Positions 45,121-57,479 of a stretch of 64,000 nt of DNA are shown in pieces (position 1 is the stretch's first letter; each line of letters opens with the position of its first letter). Source of the DNA: Glossina fuscipes (Eukaryota > Arthropoda > Insecta > Diptera > Glossinidae). A program made the position numbers and the translations under genes. The stretch spans positions 2,648,944 through 2,712,943 of the forward strand of contig NW_023998459.1 of NCBI RefSeq assembly GCF_014805625.2, given 5' to 3'. The notes below the pieces were generated by a model. It saw only the letters and a program-made list of their open reading frames with translations, was not told the DNA's origin and ran no database searches.

Positions 45121-45529
45121 GTATAATGGGAGTAGAAGACCTTTTGTTGTATGTGGTTTTTATTTCTTTTTACCAGTTATTTTGGTTTTATTAGTAGTTA
45201 ATGTTTCTTTTTGTGATGCGGAATTACGGGCCCTACCGATTAAGAGCTAGGTCGCGCTACCACAAAAAATTGCATTACGTGGGGCCAGTTAAACGGCTCT
45301 TTTTTCCCAAACTATACCATACAGCTACACACGTCTGCACAGCCCACGTTCACAAAAATTAAAACAATACAATACCTATGTGTCATATAGATAATAATAA
45401 TAATATATAATAAACTTATATTAATACTATAATATATAAAGACTATTCTTTGTAGCAATTTTCTTGGATACGATAATTAAATTCACATCTGCCAATAAAG
45501 TGTTCGAATGTGATACGCAGAGAGAGTTT

Positions 45530-45725
45530 TCATTAGGTTTTTAAACAGTTCATATTTCGTAGTTTTTTAGTACTTCTGCATTCTGTTGACACCTGGGGAT
45601 GCCTTATAGCAACGGCTGCCGAATCAGCTACGTTCAACATATTGTTATGAAATTCGCTTTTGTAAGATACAGTCCGTATCACTGGATCGTGGATATTTTG
45701 ATCAAGAGAAATACACTTCAAAGTT
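45530..45725 (-). other. Unidentified coding relic, copy 2
   Basis: The minus-strand frame 45721-45533 reads SLDQNIHDPVIRTVSYKSEF, then NMLNVADSAAVAIRHPQV. It shares its first 19 residues with the plus-strand relic near 17.42-17.48 kb. The shared DNA is about 84% identical and the frame is open in both. I do not know the family. It lies just upstream of the I-like LINE in the opposite orientation. Confidence 0.4.
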
Positions 45726-46145
45726 CTTTTATTTTACTACTTTGTCTTTCACTACAGTAGGAATATTTATTTACAATTATATTTCTTACATGTAGGATTA
45801 TTTACAATTTATTTTTCAAAAAACGAGTCGACTTGTGTTCAGTGTAGTGCGTGTTTTCTTTTCGTCTGCGTCTTTTCAATTGTTTCGGTGTTTTCGGTGT
45901 GTTTGTGTATTTAACTTCTGTCTTTTCAGTGTTATTGCTAAAACTGGTTAACGCGGATATCGCGTATGTGCTTTTGTTTCGTCTATATATAATAAAAAAT
46001 AGAAAACAAAAAAAACAAAATAAAAAAAATTGAAAATATTTGACACTTTTCTTTAGTAGTTCCCAACCTTCTTCCACAGTTCCCAAACCTTTTCAAGTGA
46101 GTGGTTATTTCACAAATAATAAGCAATAGACAACAATAAGGCATA

Positions 46146-47471
46146 ATGGCCCCGGGGCCGCCAGACAAAAACTCGAATAGATTTTATCTATTAAGTGATA
46201 CATACCCCCAAAGAAAAAAAAGTAAAAATTCAGATTTTCCGGTGTTGCCGATCAGCGATATAACCCCTATTGATAAAAGATATATTGTTATTTCTTCAAC
46301 CGATGCTCGAATAACAATTGACCAAATTAGCCCTTTTGCTATAAAAAAAGCTCTAGATAGCATTACAACATACATCGACTCCATCTCGATTCTACGCGAT
46401 GGGAATTTACTGGTCCTCGCTGGGAACCCGCGCGCAACCGAAAAACTCATAAAGGCAAAATCTTTAGCTAATCTATGTGCTATTTCAGCTAAACTACATG
46501 AGAAACTTAACTCGGTTCGAGGCGTAATTTATGCCCCTTGCTTAAAGCATGTACCGGAAGATGAACTTGTTCGCGAAATGGGCATTCAAGGAGTGACTGA
46601 AACATATAAATTAACCAAACTGAATGATGGCGGAAAAACACGCTCTCCTACAGGAAGGATTATTTTAACTTTTGATCGCTATCGATTACCGCGAACAGTT
46701 GATGTGGCGTGGTATAAATGTAAAGTAGAACTATACATCCCAAATCCTATGAGGTGTAAAAATTGCCAACGCCTGGGTCATACGGCAAAAAGATGCACTA
46801 ATGCTGCATCTTGTGCTAACTGTGGTCATCCTCCACATACTGAAAGCTGTACCCGTAGTTTCTGCATAAATTGCAATGATCAACACTCAGCGTTAGACAA
46901 ACAATGCCCACGTTTTGTACAGCGTGAAATATTAAAAATCAAAACAGAAAATTACTGTAGCATGGGCGAAGCGCGACGCACATACCGGGAAAGAAATCCA
47001 TCTATAGCCCATGGAATTGGCAAAAGTAACACCTATGCTGCTGTTGCCTCGCAAATCGAGCCTAGTAAGACTTTAACTGCAACCGCTTCCAATGGAAAAC
47101 CTGTTCCACCATTAACCAAAAATTATATTGCGAAACCAGTTACATCACTTGCCAAAAATAATATTGAAAAAACCAAAGCAACTGCAAATATTGAAAAAAT
47201 CCAAACAACAACACATATGCTAAAATCTAATATACCAAATTCTCCAGAATCTCCAGCTCTCAACTTTACTCAACAAATCACAAGTGGTAATGAATCCATT
47301 CTTTCATCCATTAATCAACCTTCAATTTCAAATTATTCACGTGCGCCAACCCGTTGCGCTTCAAATGTACCAAATCACCTAAATACAGATTATTCTGCTG
47401 GTAAGAATAAATCATTCATGAAAAATTCCTATAGCGAGTTTCTCGACGGAGACGCTGACATATCAACTTAA
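46146..47471 (+). CDS. I-like LINE ORF1 (gag-like RNA-binding protein)
   Basis: This is an intact 441-residue frame. The N-terminal half has no named motif beyond a basic PQRKKSK stretch. The middle (about residues 85-180) holds the conserved region before the zinc knuckles, with GRIILTFDRYRLP and VDVAWYKCKVELYIPNPMRC. Three knuckles follow: CKNCQRLGHTAKRC, CANCGHPPHTESC and CINCNDQHSALDKQC, the usual set in I/jockey ORF1 proteins. The tail is Ser/Asn/Thr-rich. Such proteins bind element RNA and form ribonucleoprotein particles. The ATG at 46146 is the first in frame after the 5' UTR. The stop at 47469-47471 is 29 bases before the ORF2 start. Confidence 0.93.
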   Translation: MAPGPPDKNSNRFYLLSDTYPQRKKSKNSDFPVLPISDITPIDKRYIVISSTDARITIDQISPFAIKKALDSITTYIDSISILRDGNLLVLAGNPRATEKLIKAKSLANLCAISAKLHEKLNSVRGVIYAPCLKHVPEDELVREMGIQGVTETYKLTKLNDGGKTRSPTGRIILTFDRYRLPRTVDVAWYKCKVELYIPNPMRCKNCQRLGHTAKRCTNAASCANCGHPPHTESCTRSFCINCNDQHSALDKQCPRFVQREILKIKTENYCSMGEARRTYRERNPSIAHGIGKSNTYAAVASQIEPSKTLTATASNGKPVPPLTKNYIAKPVTSLAKNNIEKTKATANIEKIQTTTHMLKSNIPNSPESPALNFTQQITSGNESILSSINQPSISNYSRAPTRCASNVPNHLNTDYSAGKNKSFMKNSYSEFLDGDADIST

Positions 47472-47500
47472 CGCTCCCATGTCAACTCCACTCTGCTTAC

Positions 47501-50500
47501 ATGTCATTACAATTAAATAAAGTTTTTAAAATTCTACAATGGAACATTAAGGGACTTATTAATAATTTTGATGAACTCCGTACACTCATAAATTTAAGCT
47601 CAAATATACAAGCCGTAGCGATACAAATAATGTTAAATATAAAATTTACAGTACTTTCGCTCTATATTCCACCTTCGCAATCGTTTTCTCAGCAAGAACT
47701 CTACAGTTTATTCTCCGTACTTTCCCCCCCATTAATTATATGCGGTGATTTCAACAGCTGGAATACCATCTGGGACTCAACAGTGAACAACACTCGCGGT
47801 ACTGTTTTAGAAAAGGCCTTTTTTCAAAGCAACCTTTGCGTTTTAAATGATGGAAAACCAACGCACTTCTCAACTCATCATACTTTTTCACATATTGATT
47901 TAACATGTTGCTCTCCATCACTTCTTCCTTTGGTGTCCTGGTCTATTTCTGATGATCTACATAATAGTGATCACTTTCCAATCATAGTCGATATTAAACT
48001 TTCAACGTCCTCTGCTACTCCAGCAAAACAGGCCAAATTCCTCCTAGATAAAGCGGATTGGATCAATAACTCCAAACAGGTGGAGTCATTTTTGAACTCA
48101 AAGCCATTTAACGGAAACTGCAACCATGATGCTGCTATTATGTCTAAAGCGATTCGCATGGCTGCTCATCTTTCTATTCCTCAATCCAACACCTCTTTTA
48201 AACGAGCTAGGGTTCCATGGTGGAACAACACGCTTTCGTTTTTGAGGAAAAATAAAATGGATCTATGGCACCGCTTTAAGAGATGTCCTGATCAGAATCA
48301 CTTGTTATTATATAAAAAGGCCAATGCTCTATTCAGGAAGGAATTACGGAAATCAAAGGCACTTAGTTTCGAACTTTTCTCGAGACGAATTCACAGAAAT
48401 ACATCAATGAAAGTTGTCTGGAACAAAATCAACAGACTTAATGGGACTTCAAACCTGAACCAAATTTCTGCCATCTGCACTCCCAATGGAACTTTAACTG
48501 ACGCAGATGAGATTTCTAATTACTTTGGAAAAGTGTGGTGCGAATACTCCTCTGAGAGCAATATCGATAGATGTGCCATGTTCCTGGAAAATTGCGTATC
48601 TACCTCAGAACTTGGAAGTTGTCTCTCCAATTTGAAGGGGAAGACACCTGGTCTAGACCGCATCTCATACCAAATGATCAGTGCTATGTCTAAGTCTAGT
48701 AAAAATAAATTACTGAACCTATATAATACGGTATTTATGACTGGCCATATACCCTACATGTGGAAACTGGCAACAGTTGTTCCAATTCCAAAGTCAAAAA
48801 ATGTCTCCATCGCATCAGATTATCGCCCAATTTCTCTTTTACCTTGCCTCTCTAAGGTATTAGAGAAGATTATGGCATCTAGATTATCTTGGTTTCTTGA
48901 ATCCAAGAACCTGATAACAAAACAACAAGTTGGTTTCAAGCGGGGTAGAGGATGCATCGACGCTGTGTTACATATTGATTATTTCACAAGCAAAGCAATT
49001 TCCGAACGAAATCACGTAACAATTCTCTCAATTGATTTCGAAAAAGCATTTGACAGAGTTGGTCTTCATGTTCTTCAACTACATCAAATCATTCATGTCG
49101 CATCGGCGGTTCAAAGTTAGAATCAACAATCATCTTTCTGATTCCTTTCCGCTAAAGAATGGCATTCCGCAAGGATCTCCTCTCTCTGTCACGCTTTTCC
49201 AGATCGCTTTCAACGAAATTAGCGAAATTCTTTGCCGTGTACCAAGAGTGGAACATTGTCTCTACGCGGACGATGTATACATTTTTACAAAAGAAAAAGA
49301 CAACACGAAAGCAATCAACATCCTCGAATCTATTGCATGTGAGATCTCCACATGGGCAAACTCGTCAGGAGCTATAATCTCTATACAAAAATCAAAAAAA
49401 ATGCACATTTGTCGAAAACAAATGTGCGATGCAGGAAACCTACTGATGCATATTAACGACTTACCAGTACTAAATGTGCAGACGCTCCATGTTCTCGGGC
49501 TCACGTTTTCTAACAATTATCGTTGGAAAGCACACTGGCTTCGGTTAAAAAACTCCCTTTTAACAAAGATAAATTTCATACAGTACGTTGCTTGGAGAAG
49601 CCATGCGCATATTAACACTATCGCTTATCTTACCAAAATGCTTGCGTTAAGCAAGATTGACTATGTTTTGATAATTTATGGCAATAGCTGCAAATCTAAT
49701 ATCAACATCCTTAAACCGGTCTATCACCAAGCCGTTAGAGCAAGTTGTTATGCTTTTCGGACGACGCCCATAAATAATATTAAAATTGAAACTGGTCTCC
49801 CAACCTTAGAAAATAGACTGTATGAGTTAAAAGCTAAAATAGTCCCTAAGCTTCTTAATTCAAACAAATCCATTCTCGGTGATGACGTAAGAAAGATTAT
49901 TATTGCGAAGAAACTTTCAAAGTCACCATCTGCAATTGACCATTGTTTGTACGTTGCAAAGGAATTGAACATTCCCTTAAAAATTTCCCGCTCTTTTGGT
50001 GTTAAACCTCCCTGGATTTTGAAAGACTGCTCTTTTGACATCTCACTGTCTATGCACAAGAAAGAAGATACTCCAAATTACGTCTTCAGGAATATAATAG
50101 CTGAGAAAACCCAAGTACTGGACAATACTGGTTGGAATCTTTTGTACACAGACGGCTCAAAATCTCCTGGTCTGCCTACTGCTTGTGCGGTGGTAGATGC
50201 TACAGGACGGGTTCTTCTCAACCACATATTTCACGAAAGCATTTCAACTTTCATAACCGAAGCCAGAGCTATCCTTCACGCTGCCAACCTTGCCCATAAA
50301 AACAAACTCAAAACCGTCATTGTTACTGACAGTTTGTCTGTATTACAAGCTACCCGGAACCCTTCGACTTCGAGATGGAGCACCATCAACAAATTAAGGA
50401 ATATAATTACTACACCCAACGGAAAAATTAAAAAGTTATGGGTACCAAGTCATATCGGTTTACTGGGAAATGAGCAGGCTGATCGAGCGGCAAAGTATGC

Positions 50501-50938
50501 TGCTTCTGCTCCTCTAATTATGGATGATGTCATGGAAAAGTTAGATCTTCAAAGATACATTGGAAGAAAAGTTAAAGAGAAAATTGCAGAAGGAAATTTA
50601 CAATACCATCATCAACACTACTCTTGCATTAACCCTCAATTAACTCCACCTCTATATCCAACAAATGTTGAGAAAACCAAGATACAAACATTTTCGGAAT
50701 TCGCCTTGGTCATACTATCGCAACTCACCAATGGATCCTGAAGAAGTCTTCTCCCCCAATCTGCTGTTGTGGACAAACTCTTACTATAAACCACATTCTC
50801 TGCAACTGCCTCAACTTTTCCTTGGCTAGAAGTATTGCATTTGGAACGATTAACCCTTTGAACATTCTACAATCAGCTTCAGAACACAATATCAATTCAA
50901 TATTTTACTTTATTAATACTACTAAGCTTATTATCTAA
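47501..50938 (+). pseudogene. I-like LINE ORF2: endonuclease, RT, RNase H
   Basis: Endonuclease starts ILQWNIKGLINNFDEL. After NIQAVAIQ (about 47625) it jumps to IMLNIKF, missing about 60 residues including the catalytic Glu that follows the Gln. GDFNSWN, THFSTHHTFSHIDL and NSDHFPI remain. RT: KSKNVSIASDYRPISLLP, VGFKRGRGCIDAV, SIDFEKAFDRVG, then a frameshift with a likely small deletion at 49050-49080, then NGIPQGSPLSVTLF and YADDVYIF. RNase H: YTDGSKSPG, ITEARAIL, VTDSLSVL and HIGLLGNEQAD, with all catalytic residues present. A second frameshift near 50695 leads to FGIRLGHTIATHQW and the zinc motif CCCGQTLTINHILCNC. Stop at 50936-50938. Confidence 0.93.
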
Positions 50939-50957
50939 TATCCATTTATTAAATTAG

Positions 50958-51053
50958 AGCCGATAGCCTGTGTTGCTAGTGCTCAATGTCTTTTTCTTTA
51001 GTCTAAGAATTCAATTCATTAGTCTAAAATTAAAATAATAATAATAATAATAA
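50958..51053 (+). other. I-like LINE 3' tail with TAA repeats
   Basis: GAGCCGATAGCCTGTGTTGC to AATAATAATAATAATAAT. This is the segment shared with the 95-bp insertion at 25472-25566 and the SINE tail at 21494-21576, so it is likely the RT recognition region of this LINE. Confidence 0.85.
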
Positions 51054-51066
51054 TACAATTTATTTT

Positions 51067-53165
51067 GGCCGTACTCTCAGCTCAAATGTATTTGCCCGAC
51101 TAACTCTCCCTTCCACAAATATTCTATTTGTGTACATTTTTACAAGCATGTTACTATACCTAAATTAATATTATAAAAGAACTCGATCTTTGTGTACCCA
51201 ACAGAGATATATGATTGAATTTTGAGAAATTTTGAAAAATTTTGCGATATTTGCTTTTAATCAACAGGGTTTTCATGTCATGAATAAGAACAAAATATTA
51301 CGTACAGACGCACACATCTACGTTTTGGGCGAAAGCAGGAGCAAACAACTTTTTATTACCAAGTTTTATTCGAGTGGCAATAAATTCCACATTAGAGGAT
51401 TTTGGACATTCAAAATAAGTTAAACGGGAACAAAACTGGATAGTTAATTGAGTAAAATGTCAGCTTCAGTTCTCTTTCATCTTTCGCGCTAGGAGTATCT
51501 TCGACGAGGCTAGCCAAGTTTTCGTAAATGCAAAAGAAGAAAATCCTTTGCGCAGTAAAGCTATGTAAGTAGATCGAATTTTAGTGTTTAACGATTTGGT
51601 ACGCGATAGTAAATGCGCCTAAGGAATAACTCCGTTTTTTATAGGTTAAAATGTTGATGAATTACTGTTTCGAGTTCTGTCACTGAAAAACAATTACTTT
51701 ATTGTGGTCACAATAATACACAAAATAATAATACACAAAAATAACTTTTTGGTGTAATTTGCGGGCTGAAAATGTCATATTTAAATGTAAGTATGTCATT
51801 GGAGCCAATAGAGAACGCCAAAGATATATGATAATCGATTTTTTGTTGCAAACGGTAAGTGATTTCGACTTGCTTCAAGAAAGTTGTGTGTTATTTCATA
51901 TCGTGACAAAATAAATTTTTTCGAAGAAAACTTCGATGATCGTATGATCTGCAAAAGTGGCTATGTAAGCTTGCGCAAAGATTATGCAATGTAATTCTAT
52001 TGGACTTTTTACTTTGAAGCATTCACTTATTCCGATAAAACACAAACTCTCGATTATCTCGTTCATCAAGATTGTTCGTATTATTGGTAACTAAGAGAAA
52101 ATTTTAGAAAAGGGAAAAAAACGCGTGTTCCTGGATTGAATTTTAATAGAAGTCCATAGGGGGTCAAATTCCAAAACTCATTTTTAGATAAAAATAGCAA
52201 GAACTAATATCTAAAAAAAATCTGTCTTGATATCTATTATCCTTTAACTTATATTACAAATTGAAAGAAAAAGCATTTATTTGATGACCCCACATCATCT
52301 GATGGGTGCGATTATCATTCCTTACCGAATAAGTGAAAGGTTAATTATTGCAATCTGTATTTTGAATGAACTATGGCTCTGTTCATCCTGTATTCCTACC
52401 TTCATCAAATTAATGCTGCTTAAACACCTCATCATGTCATTCACATCGTTTGGGGCATATGTATTTTGCAAATTTGGCTTTGCCTCTAACAATAAATTAC
52501 AGTCTATGCCAATACATGCCAGGCGTGTGTTGAGTAATCGCTGATCCGATAGAAAATCGCAGATTTCGCTAAAGATTACGGTTTCTGATCTTCCAACGTA
52601 CCCTAATTCTTCATAAATTCATTCGTCCTCGTACACCAAGTACTTAAATTAGACGATTCAGGTCGCGAAATCTGAAAGCAAAAAAAATTTATTCTTCCCG
52701 ACCATAGGTATTTCGTACCGCTAAAAACTATGAAACTCGCTACCACTCAATATTAAAGTAATTGTCAGCTCAAGCAAATTTGAAGCGCAAATTAGGGCCT
52801 AGTTTGTTTACCAAAGTTTAGTGTTATCGTCGAAAGAGTAACATGAACAGTCTGCCTACTTATTTAAAAATATTAAATATTTTTTTTATTCTATATTATT
52901 TTGTGGAAAGGAGTTAATAGAACATTAGAATTAATAAAACGTATGGTAGCCCAACAAAGCCTACATACAGTACAAAAATTAAGGTTTCTCCTGTTCGAGG
53001 CTGCATTTATTAAAAGAAATATTTCTTAAGAAACAGAAAGTGATTTCAAATAATAAGTAAATATTTTTTTGACTTGAAATAAATTTATAATATAAAATTA
53101 TAAACAAAAAACATACTTCTGTCCCAACAAATAACACAAAAAAGTGTAAAAACAGAAACAAATTT
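51067..53165. other. AT-rich intergenic with one possible relic
   Basis: No gene was recognised in most of it. On the minus strand, 52640-52322 reads ELGYVGRSETVIFSEICDFL, then LACIGIDCNLLLEAKPNLQN and APNDVNDMMRCLSSINLMKV up to a stop, with one earlier TGA. The composition is protein-like, but the family is unknown. Confidence 0.3.
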
Positions 53166-53171
53166 CTCAAG

Positions 53172-53400
53172 AGATTAAGAGAAGTAATTTTAAAATTGGG
53201 AAGTGTGAAAAAATCATTGGGGGAATTAGCAAAAACAATTGAAATTAGTCGTGCTACTGCTTAAACTATATGCTATACAAACCGATAAGTACAACCAAAC
53301 AATCTTGCACACCATGAGAAACTAAAGATTATCAGAATTGTAAGAAATGAATCTGAAAGTCTTAAAACGATCGGTTTCGGGATGAATATTAATTGACTTA
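53172..53400 (+). pseudogene. Tc1-like transposase, N-terminal relic
   Basis: One frame reads LREVILKLGSVKKSLGELAK, TIEISRATA, a stop, then HHEKLKIIRIVRNESESLKT. This is the layout of the paired-like helix-turn-helix start of Tc1-family transposases: a KSLxEIA helix, a recognition helix with SxxTV, then RxxRxIxRxVxxNP. The catalytic domain is absent and the sequence runs into LINE copy E at about 53405, which may have inserted into it. No inverted repeats were seen. Confidence 0.55.
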
Positions 53401-53404
53401 TCCT

Positions 53405-54310
53405 TTCTAAGTCTTATCTTCATTACAAATCATTCAGGATTTTGTTTAACTTCAGCACTTCGGATGAATTTCACGTGACGTCTGGTGTTTCTCAAGGCAG
53501 CAGATTTTATACATCAACGATATTCTCTCGGTGATTAAGACCAGCCGTATCTTAATCTAGTCAGCTGATGATATTAAACTGTTGTTTTCCTTTTCCTTGG
53601 AATCCCATTCCTATCAGTCTCAATTTGTCTTAAATAATTTGGTTACATTGTTCTCATTAAATTTTATGAAATTAAAGGTAAAAAAATGGGAGAAGCTTTC
53701 TTTCTTAAGAAGAAAGTTATGCAGTACTGAGTATTTTATTGACTCAAGTAAGTTGGAAAAAATTGACATTTTCGTCGATTTAGGAGTTCTTTTTTCTTTT
53801 TAATGTGCGTTTGAGCCTTCTTCAAATAAAGCTAGGTCGGCGTTAGGTTTCATTAAATGGTGGCTTTACGTTCCTCATATTAAAGAAAGGCTATACATAA
53901 GATTGATCAGACGAATACTTGGGTGCGTCTCTGTTAAGCGGTGTCTTTCTTATACGAGCTATGTATATTCAATAGAATCCGTTCAAAAGCAACTGTTGGC
54001 GTTTGCCCTAAGAAATTTGGAACGGGACCCGCTCTCTCGGCCTCCTTACGAAACTAAAGTGCTTTTGTTAGCCTTACTGTCGCTTGAGAAACGCATATTT
54101 ACTGCTGGTGTTTTAATTGAGTTGATCAATGGTAGTTTCTGGCCGCTCACGTTGTTTGGTAAGATAAACTTTAATGCCCCGAATCGCTTTTATAAGAACT
54201 TTATCTTCATAAAACTTAGTTAGTAAATATAATTACAAGCTTTTCAATGCGCTCAGAGTTGTTTACAGAAACCTAAATGATATCTATCACATAGTCTCAA
54301 TATATTTTGT
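53405..54310 (+). mobile_element. PHD-LINE copy E, RT fragment
   Basis: It starts in RT at the segment equal to AAGTCTTATCT of copies C and D. It keeps TSGVSQGS, a SADDIKLLFSFSLES box (Tyr replaced by Ser), the frame at 53582-53803 and the thumb frame at 53903-54223 (SIESVQKQLLAFALRNLERD, RPPYETKVLLLALLSLEKR). It ends near 54310 without 3' UTR. The sequence resembles copy A more than B, C or D (shared FSFSLES), suggesting a subfamily. Both ends are truncated and frame breaks are present. Confidence 0.85.
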
Positions 54311-54319
54311 TGTGGCACA

Positions 54320-55980
54320 CACCCACAATAGTGATGAACCAAATGTGAACACAAGGTAATGATGAAACCAAACTAAACACTCAACTTGTGATTTTCATCA
54401 AGGTGAAAAGTAGCAGTTGCCAGAGAAGGAGTACTTAATTTGGTTGGTAAAGAATAAAAAACACCATCAATGTTATGGCGAACAAATGACAAAGTTTATT
54501 CGTAAAAACACGGAATATAAATTATAATTGTTATTAACTAACGCAGAATTATTCTCTTCCATACTACAATAAAACAAATATACAAAATGATGCACTTGCA
54601 TTTTGCATTTGTTCACTCCAGAAATATGAATAGTTTGAAGTGTGTCACTAAAATGCAACAAAAGCAAATTAACATAAATAACGACGACACATTTCAAGGT
54701 CTGGATGACCATTCTCGCTTCGCGCAAATTCGTTTTCGCGAAAATCGCGGCATACCTATTATGTAGGATTAATAAAATTCGAACAGACACGGCAATGAAA
54801 GCCTTTTGAGTTTTCTGTGTCTTTTATATTTTTCGGAGTGTTTTCGATTTTACTTCTATTTGCTATCTTGCAAAAATGCATATTTTACCTATTAAAAATT
54901 TTATGGGCGTTCTGTAAATAATGCCTACGTTAGGGCATGTATGAAATAAATTACGCTACAAGTTTGTAGGTACGCCAAAATAATTAATGAACACATTACG
55001 TTATATGAAAGTGTATGTTGAATTACGGTACCGGTTTTTAATATTACGGTTATTTCAACTCCCTTCGATATTTGTGCATCTGATGTGCACAATTTTGTAG
55101 CTTAACGTATTTACAATACTGAGAAGATGTATTTATAAACAGGTTATTTATAGCAATTGATGTACACTATACCCTGTAGTGTTGTCCACTCGAATATTAA
55201 AATTCCAATGTCTCGGCATAATAGACTTTTAACTTAAGTACACAATCTTCGTGCTTGCAAGTTACCGGTACCTGTTTGTGATGTTTTTGCGTTAATGTCT
55301 TTTCCACGAACTATTACTAATTTTTCCGAGAAACGTCAGCTGCAGAAGCAATTTTATTTTCAAACGCCGACAGGTAAGCATTATAAATTTGCATTTTTTT
55401 CCCCATTTTAAGTATTTCAATTCTTACAAAATCCTTTACTTTCCTTAGCTGTTCATATGCTTAAATGCTTAATTTTTCTAACAGTGTTATAAAACAATGG
55501 TACAGTGAGAACTTTGCATTAATTAATTCACTTTCAAATAAAAATGTGAATTTACGAGTTTTAAATGTGATAAATATTACATTTTATTTATTGCTATTGA
55601 CTAAGTTTGCATTGCTGTGAAACCGATCGTTTTCATAACGGACCATTACATTATTAATTATTAAACAAACGCAACTGAACTTTAACGATTTTTGCAGAAT
55701 TTTCCTGAAATTGAATTGACTTTGTATTTACGTTTTCAAGGCATATAATTGTAATTTTCTCTATTTTCTAATTGATAACTTGTCTTCCGCTGATTGGGTC
55801 AGAGAAATTTAATCAGTAATATCTGGCTTTTTAAATAGAGCGACAAAGCTATATATAACTACCACGTCTACAGCAGGTGATAGCGGTTAGTTACCATACC
55901 TCAGTATTCAGTAACAACTTAGTGTGGTCATGGAGTTCTGTTATCAAAGGTCCAAAGAAGTGGTAACCAAACTTCCTCAT
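54320..55980. other. No recognised gene
   Basis: AT-rich. A 105-codon minus-strand frame at 54790-54473 is unrecognised. CTATATATAACTACC near 55845-55865 looks TATA-like, upstream of the PHD relic below. Confidence 0.35.
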
Positions 55981-55984
55981 CGTA

Positions 55985-56370
55985 ACATTTTTTGATGTGC
56001 TGGCTGTGTGAGACGTTGAAGAACCCTAAATTCTCGGAGCTAGCTACAGCCATTTTGATCGCATAACTAACGGCTGAAATAGATTGTGCGGGTCATGCCC
56101 TTGTTGTCGTCGGCAGGACATAGACTTCTAAGGGTCTTAAAGTAAACATAGGCGGAGTTCACTGAAATGCACAATGATTTCGCTAGTTTGATTGGTACAA
56201 CGAGATGTTTATATCAAGTAAACATATTCCTCCTCGCCACTGAAGCTTGGCCAGACCATAAATCCACTGTAAGCGCGAATGGCTCTATTACCGTCTTGCT
56301 TCATCAACGTCTCCTCGCCCGCGTCCTAGGCTTTATCAACCGTCTCAGATAAAGAGTCTACAGATTCTAC
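55985..56370 (+). pseudogene. PHD-finger LINE ORF1 relic
   Basis: CWLCE at about 55999, then a frameshifted stretch ending CGSCPCCRRQDIDF at about 56095-56130, match the PHD finger and RDIDF of copy B ORF1 (CWLCE, WSCPDCRQRDIDF). The His/Cys middle of the finger is degraded. The frame at 56167-56352 may be the following ORF1 linker but does not align clearly. It differs from both copies B and F, so it may be a third subfamily. No ORF2 follows on this strand before copy D. Confidence 0.5.
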
Positions 56371-56719
56371 TACCTACGGTTCTGGGATTTTTATGCTGAA
56401 CATCAAACGGCTACTCAGTTTTCGGGGGTTGGTACCGTACAAATATGTTATCGTCGCGGTGATTTATCATAAAGTTCTCCACTAAGCCGTAAAAGTCGTG
56501 ATCAGCAGCAGGCCGCTGCTGCGATTTGTATTGGTGAGTCGCCGAGCTCCGCTACAAATAAAAGCGTAAAGGCACGTTGCGTTCTACCAAGAGATTTTGC
56601 TAATAGTGTTGATGCTAATACGAACGAATGTGATTGTAGGATGGCTATAGGATGGCAAATTGCTTAAATCTGCGTCGGCTCCGGCAATTGTGACGATTTT
56701 TGCTACTTCTAATGTTTCG

Positions 56720-57200
56720 GATCCACTAGTTAGGTGAGATCGTTTTCTAAATAATAAAATTGACTTTTAGAAGTAAAGTCCTTTGGGTAAATATTATTAA
56801 TAATTATCACAAAGTATATAAAGAAGAATACAGAAACAGTAAAAATAAGAAAAGAACAAAATTATAAAAAGAACAATATTCATGTATAAATGAACAGAAG
56901 AAAAAAAGAAAGAAAAACATGTACACCTTCTAGCACCGAGGTACATGGCCAGCCAGTGTAAATGCGACCCCTAAACCGATGCAAACATAGAAAACCTTGG
57001 TGAAAGATAATAATTTTCTATCCTTACGGAGATGTTAGGCCTATAAGCTAATTTAGATATGACATGATCAAAGCGTTGTAATAAATGTTGGTGGCGTGTG
57101 GAGAAATATTTACAAAGATTCCCTATGAATCTCTTCTCACTGGTGATTGTGGTAGTGGTGTAGAATAAGTTTCTAAACTGCTCGGCTATTTTATGCCAAG
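56720..57200 (-). mobile_element. PHD-LINE 3' UTR fragment
   Basis: The reverse complement contains TATGTTTGCATCGGTTTAGG, GTGTACATGTTTTTCTTTC, a T-rich run and CTTTACTTCTAAAAGTCAAT. These match, in order, the 3' UTR of copy B (CATGTTTGCGATGGTTTAGG, GTGTACATGCTTTTTTTT, TTTTGCATTAAGAGCCAAT). It is 5'-truncated near copy D's start and points the opposite way. No poly(A) is evident. Confidence 0.7.
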
Positions 57201-57479
57201 ATTGTCAACCTCTTTCAGTGCCAATACAAGATCGGCTAGAAGTTATCCTTAGCTAACAGTGTGGCAACTGACGCGCGCGAGATCGTACGCTTTTGTTAGT
57301 TTTATTGCTACAATTTTTTATGTTTTCGTTTTATACGTGTTTAAAATTGGCTTTATGTAAAAGTATAAGAGGTTTGAACGTGTAAAAATTCATTAATTAC
57401 ATTAAAATTTTTGTGATTTTCATTTTGGTTCTTGCGATTAGCACTTGTGATCGCAAATCTAAATCTTTGAGTTTATTAA

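Larger units (their letters stand above)
45816..51053 (+). mobile_element. Full-length I-like LINE, 5.24 kb
   Basis: The element is bounded by perfect 13-bp direct repeats TACAATTTATTTT at 45803-45815 and 51054-51066 (target-site duplication). It ends in TAA repeats, the characteristic tail of I-clade non-LTR elements. It carries a 330-bp 5' UTR, an intact ORF1 with three zinc knuckles, and ORF2 with endonuclease, RT and RNase H. The size is close to the usual length of the I clade. A 95-bp truncated sibling (25.5 kb) and a SINE (21.4 kb) share its tail. ORF2 is broken, so this copy cannot move on its own. Confidence 0.95.

Noticed and set aside
45804..51066. Treating the I-like element as an LTR retrotransposon
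   Set aside because: There are no long terminal repeats, integrase or protease. The TAA tail, endonuclease and RNase H order are those of a non-LTR I-type element.
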